Below are positions 54,433 to 64,000 of a DNA stretch of 64,000 nt, piece after piece. The first letter of the stretch is position 1; the number at the start of each line of letters is the position of its first letter. Source of the DNA: Virgibacillus sp. LDC-1 (lineage in GTDB: Bacteria > Bacillota > Bacilli > Bacillales > Amphibacillaceae); NCBI RefSeq assembly GCF_030137545.1, contig NZ_JARUVL010000001.1, forward strand, positions 246,069-310,068. The letters run 5' to 3'. Made by a program: the position numbers and the translations under genes. The notes below the pieces were generated by a model. The model saw only the letters and a list, made by a program, of their open reading frames with translations, made no database searches and was not told where the DNA came from.

Positions 54433-54723
54433 CTCCAAACGATTAAGAAGTAGCTCAAATCGATCAAGAATCACCCCCAAACGATCAAGAAAGTGCCTCA
54501 AACGATCAAGAAGTGCCCGAATTCGATCGAGAAAGCCCTCAAACGATCAAGAAAGAGCTCCAAACGATCAAGAATCACCCCCAAACGATCAAGAAATGCC
54601 CCAACTCGATCAAGAACCACCCCAATTCGATCAAGAAAGAGCTCCAAACGATCAAGCCCCCCCAAATTCGATCAAGAATCACCCCAACTCGATCAAGAAT
54701 CACCCAAATTCGATCAAGAATCC
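54433..54723. repeat. 21-bp satellite array, right segment
   Basis: Fourteen units with a period of 21 bp (occasionally 20): cgatcaagaa followed by about 11 variable, C-rich bases. The order 'agtgcc, agtgcccgaatt, gatcgagaaag' occurs in both segments, indicating block duplication. All three forward frames are largely open, but the frames have no homology and no ribosome site, so I read it as non-coding. From 54066 to 54815 nothing else but this array, the insertion and the DUF255 promoter was found. Confidence 0.9.
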
Positions 54724-54815
54724 CTACTTAGCTGCCCGTTTTTAGCTTTTTCCTTAACCTTCTTTCGTATGCTCGAATATCATTTATATAAGAATGCTTT
54801 TAATCAGGTGGTAAC

Positions 54816-55355
54816 ATGGTCAATCGGGCTGTAAAAGAGGTGATTGGATCCTGGATTCAGGCCACCGGTACGGTCATCGCTGCAATTGGGGTAACCCCAT
54901 CTAAACTAATATCCAAGGAAATGGGAAATGACCTTGACCTTTGGGGGAACGTGCTGCAAGCTTCGGGAAATGCCTTGCAAGCGAATGGAGAGCTTTCATT
55001 AAATAAAATTGCCAATGAAATCCAAGCGATTGGTAATGTCACTGTATTTACGGGATATTTAGCAGACAATGATTCTGAAATAAAAGATGTCCTAGTTATT
55101 AATGGGAATCTACTTCAGGCGCTTGGTGGAGGCATTATATCTGTTGTTGATTTTGAACGCAGAGAATCAGAGGAACAAATTATTATTATTCTAGGGAATG
55201 TGTTGCAAACGATAGGAAATTCCATTCAAGCAATTGGTGCGAGGTATGAGCTGAAGGATGGTAAAGAAATGAAGCAAAAAGGGAAAACGTTCATTTTAGT
55301 TGGAAGCTGGATTCAAGCTACAGGATCTGTTATTGCAGCGATTGGACTATTTTAG
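54816..55355 (+). CDS. self-repetitive protein (DUF6944-like)
   Basis: A 179-residue protein built from repeated 'G-N/S-x-[IL]-Q-A-x-G' units: GSWIQATGTVIAAIG at 11-25 recurs almost exactly as GSWIQATGSVIAAIG at 163-177, with GNVLQASGNALQANG, GNLLQALGGG and GNVLQTIGNSIQAIG between. It resembles the Bacillaceae 'DUF6944 family repetitive protein'. Periodic hydrophobic/Gly spacing suggests stacked amphipathic helices, perhaps membrane- or surface-associated. There is no signal peptide. The ATG follows CAGGTGG. It directly follows the DNA satellite but is not encoded by it. Function unknown. Confidence 0.78.
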   Translation: MVNRAVKEVIGSWIQATGTVIAAIGVTPSKLISKEMGNDLDLWGNVLQASGNALQANGELSLNKIANEIQAIGNVTVFTGYLADNDSEIKDVLVINGNLLQALGGGIISVVDFERRESEEQIIIILGNVLQTIGNSIQAIGARYELKDGKEMKQKGKTFILVGSWIQATGSVIAAIGLF

Positions 55356-55389
55356 CATTTTGAAAATAAAACACTGCTTGCAAAAAGAA

Positions 55390-55430
55390 ATCGATCGTGT
55401 AGTCTTGTTTCGCACTATACGATCGATGTT
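55390..55430. terminator. terminator between the repetitive protein and malL
   Basis: atcgatcgtgtagt and actatacgatcgat pair over 14 positions with one G-U and a 10-base loop. The T-run is better on the minus strand (TTTCTTTTT), ending the malL transcript; it may serve both. Confidence 0.82.
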
Positions 55431-55446
55431 TACTTTGTTCACCCAC

Positions 55447-57126
55447 TTAACTAAGATGGTATACTATTGATTCATATGGCTGAAGTTCAAGCATTTCCAC
55501 TAAACTGCAATGGTCACTATCATTGCTTATAATGAGCTTGGCTTTTTTCTCCATCCACTGCTCCTTAGGAAGGGTTATCGATACATGCTCCTTACTAAAA
55601 TTGCTAAGCACGAGTAAATACTCACCCTGCCATTCTCGAACATAGGCGAAAATCGCATCATGGTTTGGCAGGAGTAGCTGATACGATCCATGCGTCATGA
55701 TCGGCATCTTTTTCCGCAGTTGAATGAGCTTGCGATAATAATGAAAGATGGAGTTCGGATCATTTCTTGCAGCTTGCACGTTAATTTCCTTATAATTAGG
55801 ATTTACTTGAATCCAAGGATTTCCCCTCGTGAAGCCGGCATGCTGGCTTTTATCCCACTGCATTGGTGTACGGGCATTGTCCCTTGATTTTTGATGGATT
55901 GCCCTGAGAACCTCGTTTGGATCGCTGCCATTAGCAATTTTTTCATGATACATATTGATTGTTTCGATATCCTGATAATCATCAATTGATTCAAAGGATA
56001 CGTTTGTCATACCGATTTCTTCCCCTTGGTATATATAAGGGGTTCCCTTCATGAAGTGGAGGGTAGTTGCTAGCATTTTAGCAGCTTTCTCCCGATATTC
56101 TGCGTCATTTCCAAATCGGGATACAATACGTGGTTGATCATGGTTATTCCAATACAGACTATTCCAGCCTTCGTCTGCGAGAGCTAGCTGCCATTTTGAT
56201 AGAATTTGTTTTAATTCAACGAGTGACCATGCTTTCAAGTCCCATTTACCACCGGGGCCTGAGTCAATATCCATATGCTCAAAATGAAAAACCATGTCCA
56301 ATTCCTTACGATGTTCTGCTGTATAAAGCTTTCCTTCCTCAGGTGTAACTCCAGGCATTTCTCCAACCGTCATGACATCGTACTTGGCTAAGACCTGTTC
56401 ATGCATTTCTTGTAAATAGGGATGGACCTTTGGACCATTCATAAAATACGCATGACCAGAAGCGTACTTTTTGCCAGAAACAGCTTCTCCGTCTGGTAAC
56501 GCTGGGTCCTTGGAAATGAAATTGATGACGTCCATCCGAAATCCATCAATGCCTTTATCGAGCCACCATCGCATCATATCATACAATTCCAGTCGAACGT
56601 TTTTGTTTTCCCAGTTTAAATCCGGTTGTTTTTTAGAAAATAAATGTAAATAATATTCATCTGTTTCTGCACTGTACTGCCAAGCAGAACCGCTAAAGGC
56701 TGCTTCCCAGTTATTCGGTTCTTTGCCATTTTTACCAGGACGCCAAATATAATAATCTCGGTAAGGATTTTCTTTATCTTTGCGCGCTTCGATGAACCAA
56801 GGGTGCTCATCAGAAGTGTGATTAATGACTAAATCCATAATTAACTTCATACCACGCTTATGAATCTCGGCAAGCATTTCCTCCCAGTCTTTTAACGTAC
56901 CAAACTCGTCCATGATTGCTTTATAGTCACTAATATCATATCCATTATCATCATTTGGAGATTGATACACTGGTGATAGCCATATTACATCAATTCCAAG
57001 CTCTTTTAAATAATCAAGTCGAGAAATAATTCCGCGAATATCACCGATACCATCTCCATTTGAGTCTTGAAAGCTACGAGGGTATATTTGATAAACTACA
57101 CTTTCCTTCCACCATTGGTTACTCAT
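55447..57126 (-). CDS. malL: oligo-1,6-glucosidase / alpha-glucosidase (GH13)
   Basis: A 559-residue GH13 enzyme of the oligo-1,6-glucosidase type. The catalytic nucleophile is D199 (GFRMDVINF), the acid/base E256 (TVGEMPGV), and the transition-state stabiliser D330 (NNHDQPR); these positions nearly coincide with those of Bacillus cereus O16G. The NGDGIGD calcium loop is at 23-29. It is cytoplasmic and hydrolyses maltose, isomaltose and short dextrins taken up by MalEFG. It starts 21 bp after the amylase gene upstream, with AAAGGACG as ribosome site, so the two form an operon. Confidence 0.92.
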   Translation of the reverse strand: MSNQWWKESVVYQIYPRSFQDSNGDGIGDIRGIISRLDYLKELGIDVIWLSPVYQSPNDDNGYDISDYKAIMDEFGTLKDWEEMLAEIHKRGMKLIMDLVINHTSDEHPWFIEARKDKENPYRDYYIWRPGKNGKEPNNWEAAFSGSAWQYSAETDEYYLHLFSKKQPDLNWENKNVRLELYDMMRWWLDKGIDGFRMDVINFISKDPALPDGEAVSGKKYASGHAYFMNGPKVHPYLQEMHEQVLAKYDVMTVGEMPGVTPEEGKLYTAEHRKELDMVFHFEHMDIDSGPGGKWDLKAWSLVELKQILSKWQLALADEGWNSLYWNNHDQPRIVSRFGNDAEYREKAAKMLATTLHFMKGTPYIYQGEEIGMTNVSFESIDDYQDIETINMYHEKIANGSDPNEVLRAIHQKSRDNARTPMQWDKSQHAGFTRGNPWIQVNPNYKEINVQAARNDPNSIFHYYRKLIQLRKKMPIMTHGSYQLLLPNHDAIFAYVREWQGEYLLVLSNFSKEHVSITLPKEQWMEKKAKLIISNDSDHCSLVEMLELQPYESIVYHLS

Positions 57127-57147
57127 GTAAAACGTCCTTTCTCTCCA

Positions 57148-58948
<1,801 letters not shown>

Positions 58949-59003
58949 TATTAAACTAAATAAATACAATATAAGGAAGTCGATAGTACTGTTTGTCTTT
59001 TTT

Positions 59004-59041
59004 AGTATAGCAGTAATCTAAAGAAAATGTAAGCGTTAACG
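59004..59041 (-). promoter_or_regulatory. amylase promoter with overlapping cre site
   Basis: The minus strand has TATACT (59009-59004) and a weak -35 17 bp upstream at about 59032-59027. TGTAAGCGTTAACG (plus strand, 59028-59041) fits the cre consensus at 13 of 14 positions, differing only at the last base, and is close to the B. subtilis amyE cre. It covers the -35, consistent with CcpA repression. Confidence 0.7.
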
Positions 59042-59079
59042 ATGTTGTTATAACAATATAATTAATTTAAATTATTTGC

Positions 59080-59140
59080 TTGAAAAAATTAATAAACGAT
59101 GTATAATAACTATTAAGTGGATTGTGCAAACGTTTTCGCA
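59080..59140 (+). promoter_or_regulatory. malE promoter and LacI-family operator
   Basis: TTGAAA (59080-59085), 16 bp, TATAAT (59102-59107). tgcaaacgttttcgca (59125-59140) lies just after the start point, in the position of a blocking repressor site, and is an imperfect palindrome of the GCAAACGTTTGC kind. Confidence 0.65.
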
Positions 59141-59186
59141 AAATGTGCGCATTCATGTAAAGAAAAAATTAGGGGAGGTTATTTAA

Positions 59187-60470
59187 TTGAAGAAGTGGTT
59201 TAGTTTTTTCTTAGTATTTATACTTGCGATTGGATTATTAACTGCATGTGGTCCTGATGAGGCAGAGGAATCGAATGGTTCTGATGATAAGGCGAATGAG
59301 GAAAAAGCTGGGGATATGCCAGAAAAACCTGAAAAGCTTCTTTTATGGGTGAATGCAGAAGAAAAGCAAGAAGAAGCTGTTAAACAGATTACAGAAAAGT
59401 ACACAGAAGAAACAGGAATTAAGGTGGATCTTGTTCCGGTCGATATGCTTGATCAAGTAGAAAAGCTAGATGTTGAAGGTCCAGCAGGAAACGGTCCAGA
59501 TATTATTTTTCAACCACATGATCGAATTGGAGACCTTGTATTGCGTGGCTTAGTGGAGCCGGTTGATTTCGGAGATTCTGAAAGCGAATACACAGATACT
59601 GCACTTGATGCGGTCACATATGATGGCGATTATTGGGGCATCCCGGCTGTAATTGAAACATATGCAATGTATTACAATAAAGCATTAGTGAAAGAAGAGC
59701 CAACAACTATGGAAGCGATTATGGAAATCGCAGAAAAAGATACAGATGCTAGTCAAGACAAATATGGATTTTTAATGGAAGCTGCAAATTTCTATTTTGT
59801 GTATCCATTCTTCTCCGGTAACGGTGCTTATGTATTTGCAAATAATGATGGAACATATGATATTTCAGATATTGGTCTTAATAATGAAGGGGCTATAAAA
59901 GGTGGAAACTTAGTTCAATCATGGTTTAACAATGGCTATATTCCACAAGATTTAACACCAGATATTATGAATGGACTATTTAAAGAAGGAAAAGTATCCA
60001 CTGTATTGAATGGACCTTGGATGGTACGTGAATATAAGGATGCGCTCGGTGATGATTTAGGAACTGTCCCACTTCCAATTCTAGATAATGGTGAGCATGC
60101 CAAATCATTTGTTGGGGTTAAGTCATACATGCTATCCTACTACTCTGAAAATAAAGAGTGGGCACAGGATCTAATGAAATTTATTACAAATAAAGAAAAT
60201 GCGATGACATACTATGATGTTGCAGGTGAAATGCCTCCTCGTAATGATGCATTGGAGAATCCAGTGATTTCAGAGGATCCAATATTTGCAGCATTTGCAG
60301 AGCAAACAACGTATGGTGAACCGATGCCAAGTGTGCCAGCAATGCAACAGGTATGGGATCCGATCAATGATGCGCTTAGCTTTATTTCAAAGGGCGAGCC
60401 TGTAAAAGAGGTTTTAGCAGAAGCGGTGCAAACAATTCACGATCAAATTGAAGCGTCTGGAGCCAAGTAA
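59187..60470 (+). CDS. malE: maltose/maltodextrin ABC transporter binding lipoprotein
   Basis: A 427-residue extracellular solute-binding protein family 1 member. The signal peptide ends in lipobox LLTAC, with lipidation at C21, followed by an acidic linker. The mature part shows WVNAEEKQEEAVKQ, EETGIKVDLVPVD, GNGPDIIFQPHDRIGDL and NGPWMVREYK, as in Firmicutes maltodextrin-binding proteins (MdxE). The start is TTG 59187, nine bases after GGGGAGG. It is first of the mal transporter operon, and the hairpin after it probably lifts its level above that of the permeases. Confidence 0.93.
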   Translation: MKKWFSFFLVFILAIGLLTACGPDEAEESNGSDDKANEEKAGDMPEKPEKLLLWVNAEEKQEEAVKQITEKYTEETGIKVDLVPVDMLDQVEKLDVEGPAGNGPDIIFQPHDRIGDLVLRGLVEPVDFGDSESEYTDTALDAVTYDGDYWGIPAVIETYAMYYNKALVKEEPTTMEAIMEIAEKDTDASQDKYGFLMEAANFYFVYPFFSGNGAYVFANNDGTYDISDIGLNNEGAIKGGNLVQSWFNNGYIPQDLTPDIMNGLFKEGKVSTVLNGPWMVREYKDALGDDLGTVPLPILDNGEHAKSFVGVKSYMLSYYSENKEWAQDLMKFITNKENAMTYYDVAGEMPPRNDALENPVISEDPIFAAFAEQTTYGEPMPSVPAMQQVWDPINDALSFISKGEPVKEVLAEAVQTIHDQIEASGAK

Positions 60471-60490
60471 TAGAGAATATATTTGTAATT

Positions 60491-60524
60491 GTATGGGGGC
60501 GAACGCCCTCATACCTCTTATTTT
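60491..60524 (+). terminator. attenuator-like hairpin between malE and malF
   Basis: gtatgggggc and gccctcatac pair over 10 positions with one G-U around a GAAC loop, followed by CTCTTATTTT. Confidence 0.65.
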
Positions 60525-60576
60525 AGCTAGAGAAGCATTCACCAATTTTCAATTGCACGCTTAGGAGGAAACGCGC

Positions 60577-61875
60577 ATGGATAACGATAAAGTGAATAGG
60601 AAGGGCGGTATGAGTAGACCTCGAAATCTTGCAACCTTGCTATCTATTATTTTCCCAGGGCTTGGCCAGTTATACAATCGTCGAATATTAAAAGCATTTC
60701 TATTCTTTGTTATTGCGATATCATTTTTAGTCGCGACTTGGGATTACATTGACATAGGGATATGGGGGCTATTTACTTTAGGGACGATCCCTAGAGAACA
60801 CCATTCAATTCAACTTTTGTTACAAGGATTAATCGCTTTAATTGTCCTCGTCTTTGGTGTATCTATCTACATCTTTAATATTATGGACGCGCGAAAGGAA
60901 GCTATCTCTCGTGAAAATGGCGTACCAAAGCAGACGCTGTTAAAAGGGGTTACAAGTTTCTATGATCGCGGCTTCCCGTATTTTATGATTTTACCAGGAC
61001 TTGTCATGCTAATTTTTATTGTCGTACTGCCTTTATTATTTATGCTAACCCTCGCTTTTACTGATTATAATCAGTATAATGCACCACCTCGAAATCTATT
61101 GAATTGGGTAGGATTCGATAATTTTACCGCGCTTATGAAAGTAGGAATATGGAAAAATACATTTTTAAATGTTTTTACCTGGACGATCGTTTGGACTATT
61201 GTTGCAACGACACTACAAATCACGCTTGGTTTATTCCTTGCAATATTAGTGAATGACAAACGGGTAAAATTCAAACGAACGATTCGAACCATTCTTATTT
61301 TGCCTTGGGCCGTACCAGCATTTGTTTCCATACTAATCTTTTCTGCTTTATTTAATCCTACCTTTGGAGCGATTAATCGGGATTTGTTGAGTCAAATTAA
61401 TGTCATGATTCCCTGGCTATCTGATCCATTTTGGGCTAAGACTGCATTAATAATGATTCAAACATGGCTTGGATTTCCGTTTGTTTTTGCCTTGTTTACA
61501 GGTGTGCTCCAAAGTGTTCCAGCAGATATGTATGAAGCTGCAGATGTAGATGGTGGATCCAGATGGCAAAAATTTCGACACATTACGTTTCCACATCTTT
61601 TATACGCGACAGCCCCGCTTCTAATAATGCAGTATGCTGGTAATTTTAATAACTTTAATATCATCTACTTATTTAATGAGGGAGATCCAGCAGTACGCGG
61701 ACAAAATGCAGGAGGCACAGATATTTTAATTTCATGGGTTTATAAGCTGACATTTGAAACAAACAATTACAACATGGCAGCGGCAGTTACGATCATTATG
61801 GGATTACTCATATCTGTATTTGCATTTTTTCAATTCCGAAAAACAGCAGCCTTTAAAGAGGAGGGACGTTACTAA
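60577..61875 (+). CDS. malF: maltodextrin ABC transporter permease MalF/MdxF
   Basis: A 432-residue permease. The first 110 residues form an extra membrane domain starting LSIIFPGLGQLYNRR, as in Bacillus MdxF, then the core with six helices and the EAA loop YEAADVDGGSRWQKF that contacts the ATPase. It pairs with MalG in the membrane. The ATG follows TTAGGAGGAAAC. It overlaps malG by one base. No malK-type ATPase gene is present, so a shared ATPase such as MsmX encoded elsewhere is expected. Confidence 0.94.
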   Translation: MDNDKVNRKGGMSRPRNLATLLSIIFPGLGQLYNRRILKAFLFFVIAISFLVATWDYIDIGIWGLFTLGTIPREHHSIQLLLQGLIALIVLVFGVSIYIFNIMDARKEAISRENGVPKQTLLKGVTSFYDRGFPYFMILPGLVMLIFIVVLPLLFMLTLAFTDYNQYNAPPRNLLNWVGFDNFTALMKVGIWKNTFLNVFTWTIVWTIVATTLQITLGLFLAILVNDKRVKFKRTIRTILILPWAVPAFVSILIFSALFNPTFGAINRDLLSQINVMIPWLSDPFWAKTALIMIQTWLGFPFVFALFTGVLQSVPADMYEAADVDGGSRWQKFRHITFPHLLYATAPLLIMQYAGNFNNFNIIYLFNEGDPAVRGQNAGGTDILISWVYKLTFETNNYNMAAAVTIIMGLLISVFAFFQFRKTAAFKEEGRY

Positions 61876-62723
61876 TGGCAATGAATCGAAAAACCAAATC
61901 AAAAATTGAAGTGACGTTCATCTATTTGTTTTTTATCGTGATGTTTATCATTATCGGTTATCCGCTTTTTTGGGCGATTATGATGAGCTTAAATCCAGGG
62001 ACAAATATGCTAGTTACGGATTTGTTTCCGGAGAATCCAACTTTAGAGCATTATAAATGGTTATTTACGAATCCGCGAAGCGACTATTTAATTTGGTATA
62101 AAAATAGCTTGTTTGTCGCAGTTCTAAATGCATTTGGTTCGGTTGTTATTACTTCTTTAATTGCGTATGCGTTTTCTCGTTATAAGTTTATTGGTAGAAA
62201 ATATGGACTATACATGTTTTTACTGCTGCAAATGTTCCCTGCATTAATGGGGATGGTAGCACTTTATATTTTGTTAAATACAATCGGATTAACCGATTCA
62301 TTATGGGGATTATTAATCATTTATTTAGGTGGACAAATACCGTTTAATGCGTGGCTTGTGAAAGGTTATTTTGATACGATTCCGAAAGAATTAGATGAAG
62401 CGGCAAAGATAGATGGAGCTGGCCATTTACGTATTTTTTGGACGATTATGCTTCCGTTAGCAAAGCCAATACTCGCAGTTGTCGCGCTCTTTAATTTTAT
62501 GGCGCCATTTATGGACTTTTTGCTACCAAGAATTGTATTAACAAGTCCAGAAAACTTCACCTTAGCATTAGGGCTGTTTAATTTTATAAATGATCAATTC
62601 TCTACGAATTTCACACGTTTTGCGGCTGGAGCAATCTTGATAGCTGTGCCAATCGCATTAGTGTTTTTACTTTTGCAGCGTTATTTAATTTCTGGGTTAA
62701 CCTCTGGAGCTACAAAAGGATGA
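61875..62723 (+). CDS. malG: maltodextrin ABC transporter permease MalG/MdxG
   Basis: A 282-residue six-helix permease of the MalG type. The EAA loop is LDEAAKIDGAGHLRIFWTI and the C-terminus is hydrophobic ending in SGLTSGATKG. The start ATG overlaps the last base of malF (TAATG), with GAGGGACG as ribosome site. It completes the membrane channel for maltodextrins. Confidence 0.95.
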   Translation: MAMNRKTKSKIEVTFIYLFFIVMFIIIGYPLFWAIMMSLNPGTNMLVTDLFPENPTLEHYKWLFTNPRSDYLIWYKNSLFVAVLNAFGSVVITSLIAYAFSRYKFIGRKYGLYMFLLLQMFPALMGMVALYILLNTIGLTDSLWGLLIIYLGGQIPFNAWLVKGYFDTIPKELDEAAKIDGAGHLRIFWTIMLPLAKPILAVVALFNFMAPFMDFLLPRIVLTSPENFTLALGLFNFINDQFSTNFTRFAAGAILIAVPIALVFLLLQRYLISGLTSGATKG

Positions 62724-62785
62724 GTCATTAAAGAAATTGAAGGTACATGATGATACAACAGAATATTTTGCAGGAGGTACACATC

Positions 62786-64000
62786 ATGCTTGAGGATACT
62801 AGCTTTGCAATTCACCCTGAAAAAGAGAATGGAACAAGAAATCAAGCTTTTTCAGATATTGGAAAGCTTCTAACGGTTGGAAAGAAAGCAGATTATCATT
62901 TATTTCATTGTGAGGGTGGAGAAGTAGCAATTCGTTTTTATCGTGATGATATCGTAAGAATTGTCATGAATCCTCTCTCGGCCCCCCGCATGGAAGTGTC
63001 AAAAGCAGTGATTGCACAACCGCAAAAGGTGGCTGTAAAGGAAACAGAAGATGTGAAGGAATATAAGCTGGAAACAAATCGATTACGTCTTCATATTCAA
63101 AAAGCGCCTTTTCGCATTTTAATAACGGACCAAAATGGACGTCATCTAGTTGCAGAAGCAGCGCTTGGAATGGGTTCGAAAGCAAACGGGGAAGTAATCG
63201 CATATAAAGCATTACAAGAAAAGGACCATTTCTATGGATTTGGTGAGAAGACGGGTCACCTTGATAAACGAGGTGAAAAATATGAAATGTGGAATTCAGA
63301 TGTGTATGCACCACATAATCCTGAAACCGATCCGTTATATGAGTCGATCCCTTATTTTATGACGCTGCGCGAAGGAAGTGCACATGGGATCTTTTTTGAT
63401 AATACGTATCGAACTTTTTTTGATATGGGTTCCCATGAGTCGTATTATTCGTTTAAAGCAGAGGGTGGACAGCTGGATTACTATGTGTTTGCAGGACCAG
63501 AGCCTAAGACGGTACTAGAACAGTACACCTATCTTACTGGAAGAATGCCGCTTCCTCCCAAATGGGCACTTGGCTATCATCAGTCACGCTATAGCTATGA
63601 AACAGAGGAAGAGGTTCGTGAGCTAGCAGACCAATTTATCGCTCGGGATATTCCGCTTGATGTTATCCATTTGGACATCCATTACATGAATGGGTATCGC
63701 GTATTTACCTTTGATCAGGATCGGTTTCCAAATCCGGAAAAGCTAATCACTGATTTGCGTGAGATGGGAATTCGAGTCGTTCCAATTGTTGACCCAGGAG
63801 TGAAGAAGGACGCAGAATATCCTATTTATCAAGAAGGCGTGAATCAGGATCTGTTCTGTAAATATATTGAAGGAGATATTTACTTTGGCGAGGTGTGGCC
63901 TGGTGTAAGTGCCTTTCCTGACTTTACCGATGAGAAAGCACGTAAATGGTGGGGAGAAAAGCATGCTTTTTACACGAAGATGGGCATCGAAGGTATTTGG
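62786..64000 (+). CDS. GH31 alpha-glucosidase, partial (N-terminal part)
   Basis: 405 codons are visible from ATG 62786 (after CAGGAGG) to the window edge, with no stop. The N-terminal beta-sandwich runs to about residue 230, with FYGFGEKTGHLDKRGEKY and MWNSDVYAPHNPETD, the GH31 signature start. The catalytic barrel then begins at PPKWALGYHQSRYSY, and LDVIHLDIHYM lies in its first strands. The window stops at GIEGIW, right where GH31 enzymes have their WNDMNEP nucleophile motif, so catalytic completeness cannot be checked. It follows malG by 62 bp on the same strand and probably belongs to the operon, splitting alpha-glucosides in the cytoplasm. Confidence 0.93.
   Translation, partial: MLEDTSFAIHPEKENGTRNQAFSDIGKLLTVGKKADYHLFHCEGGEVAIRFYRDDIVRIVMNPLSAPRMEVSKAVIAQPQKVAVKETEDVKEYKLETNRLRLHIQKAPFRILITDQNGRHLVAEAALGMGSKANGEVIAYKALQEKDHFYGFGEKTGHLDKRGEKYEMWNSDVYAPHNPETDPLYESIPYFMTLREGSAHGIFFDNTYRTFFDMGSHESYYSFKAEGGQLDYYVFAGPEPKTVLEQYTYLTGRMPLPPKWALGYHQSRYSYETEEEVRELADQFIARDIPLDVIHLDIHYMNGYRVFTFDQDRFPNPEKLITDLREMGIRVVPIVDPGVKKDAEYPIYQEGVNQDLFCKYIEGDIYFGEVWPGVSAFPDFTDEKARKWWGEKHAFYTKMGIEGIW

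Noticed and set aside
54171..54723. CRISPR array
   Set aside because: Repeats are contiguous 21-bp units without unique spacers of constant length, and no cas genes are present.
54493..54834. Long open frames through the 21-bp repeats (TIKK/SIKNHP-type repeats)
   Set aside because: They arise because 21 is divisible by three and the units lack stops; no ribosome site, several frames are open at once, and composition is that of the satellite.

Overview
The window looks like the chromosome of an endospore-forming, low-GC Bacillaceae, probably a halotolerant relative of Oceanobacillus or Virgibacillus. This rests on A+T-rich composition, strong GGAGG ribosome sites with frequent GTG/TTG starts, an alpha/beta-type small acid-soluble spore protein, YtaF, a CydABCD locus in the Bacillus order, CcpA-type cre sites and Firmicutes-type LytSR and MdxEFG systems. 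The genus is an inference from gene content.

Region by region: (1) 1-9.4 kb, minus strand: a low-oxygen block with cydABCD (cytochrome bd and its ABC assembly exporter), a 2,3-butanediol dehydrogenase and pyruvate formate-lyase with its activase. A perfect Rex-type palindrome lies between the cydA promoter and cydA. (2) 9.4-14.1 kb: a penicillin-acylase-family Ntn hydrolase, a C26 gamma-glutamyl hydrolase-like enzyme, an M19 dipeptidase and an SASP. (3) 14.2-19.8 kb: a CitA/DcuS-like two-component system followed by a tripartite tricarboxylate transporter (TctC-TctB-TctA) with a cre site. (4) 19.9-25.1 kb: Thr/Ser dehydratase, LytS/LytR and a CstA-family carrier whose promoter carries three direct repeats spaced exactly 21 bp. 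(5) 25.3-37.5 kb: a catabolic island of three M20 hydrolases, an unusual regulator, an AbgT-family transporter, an alpha/beta hydrolase on the other strand, FdrA, a DUF1116 protein and carbamate kinase. This suggests breakdown of an N-carbamoyl or N-acyl compound with recovery of ATP from carbamoyl phosphate. (6) 37.6-54.1 kb: a large sensor kinase/regulator pair and housekeeping genes (DinB-like, NCS2 permease, M3 peptidase, CvfB, ZIP transporter, YtaF, topoisomerase III, ferredoxin, DUF255 protein). A candidate structured RNA with its own promoter and terminator sits upstream of cvfB. (7) 54.1-55.4 kb: a 21-bp satellite array split by a small insertion-like segment, then a self-repetitive protein. 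(8) 55.4-64 kb: a maltodextrin locus. A GH13 maltogenic amylase and an oligo-1,6-glucosidase are divergent from malEFG and a GH31 alpha-glucosidase that runs off the window; the divergent promoters carry cre and LacI-type operator sequences.

The genes are mostly catabolic and carbon-responsive. No tRNA, rRNA, CRISPR array, prophage or complete insertion sequence was seen. The least explained items are the structured RNA at about 46.54-46.90 kb, the FdrA/DUF1116/M20 island with its regulator, the phased repeats before cstA, and the 21-bp satellite beside the repetitive protein.
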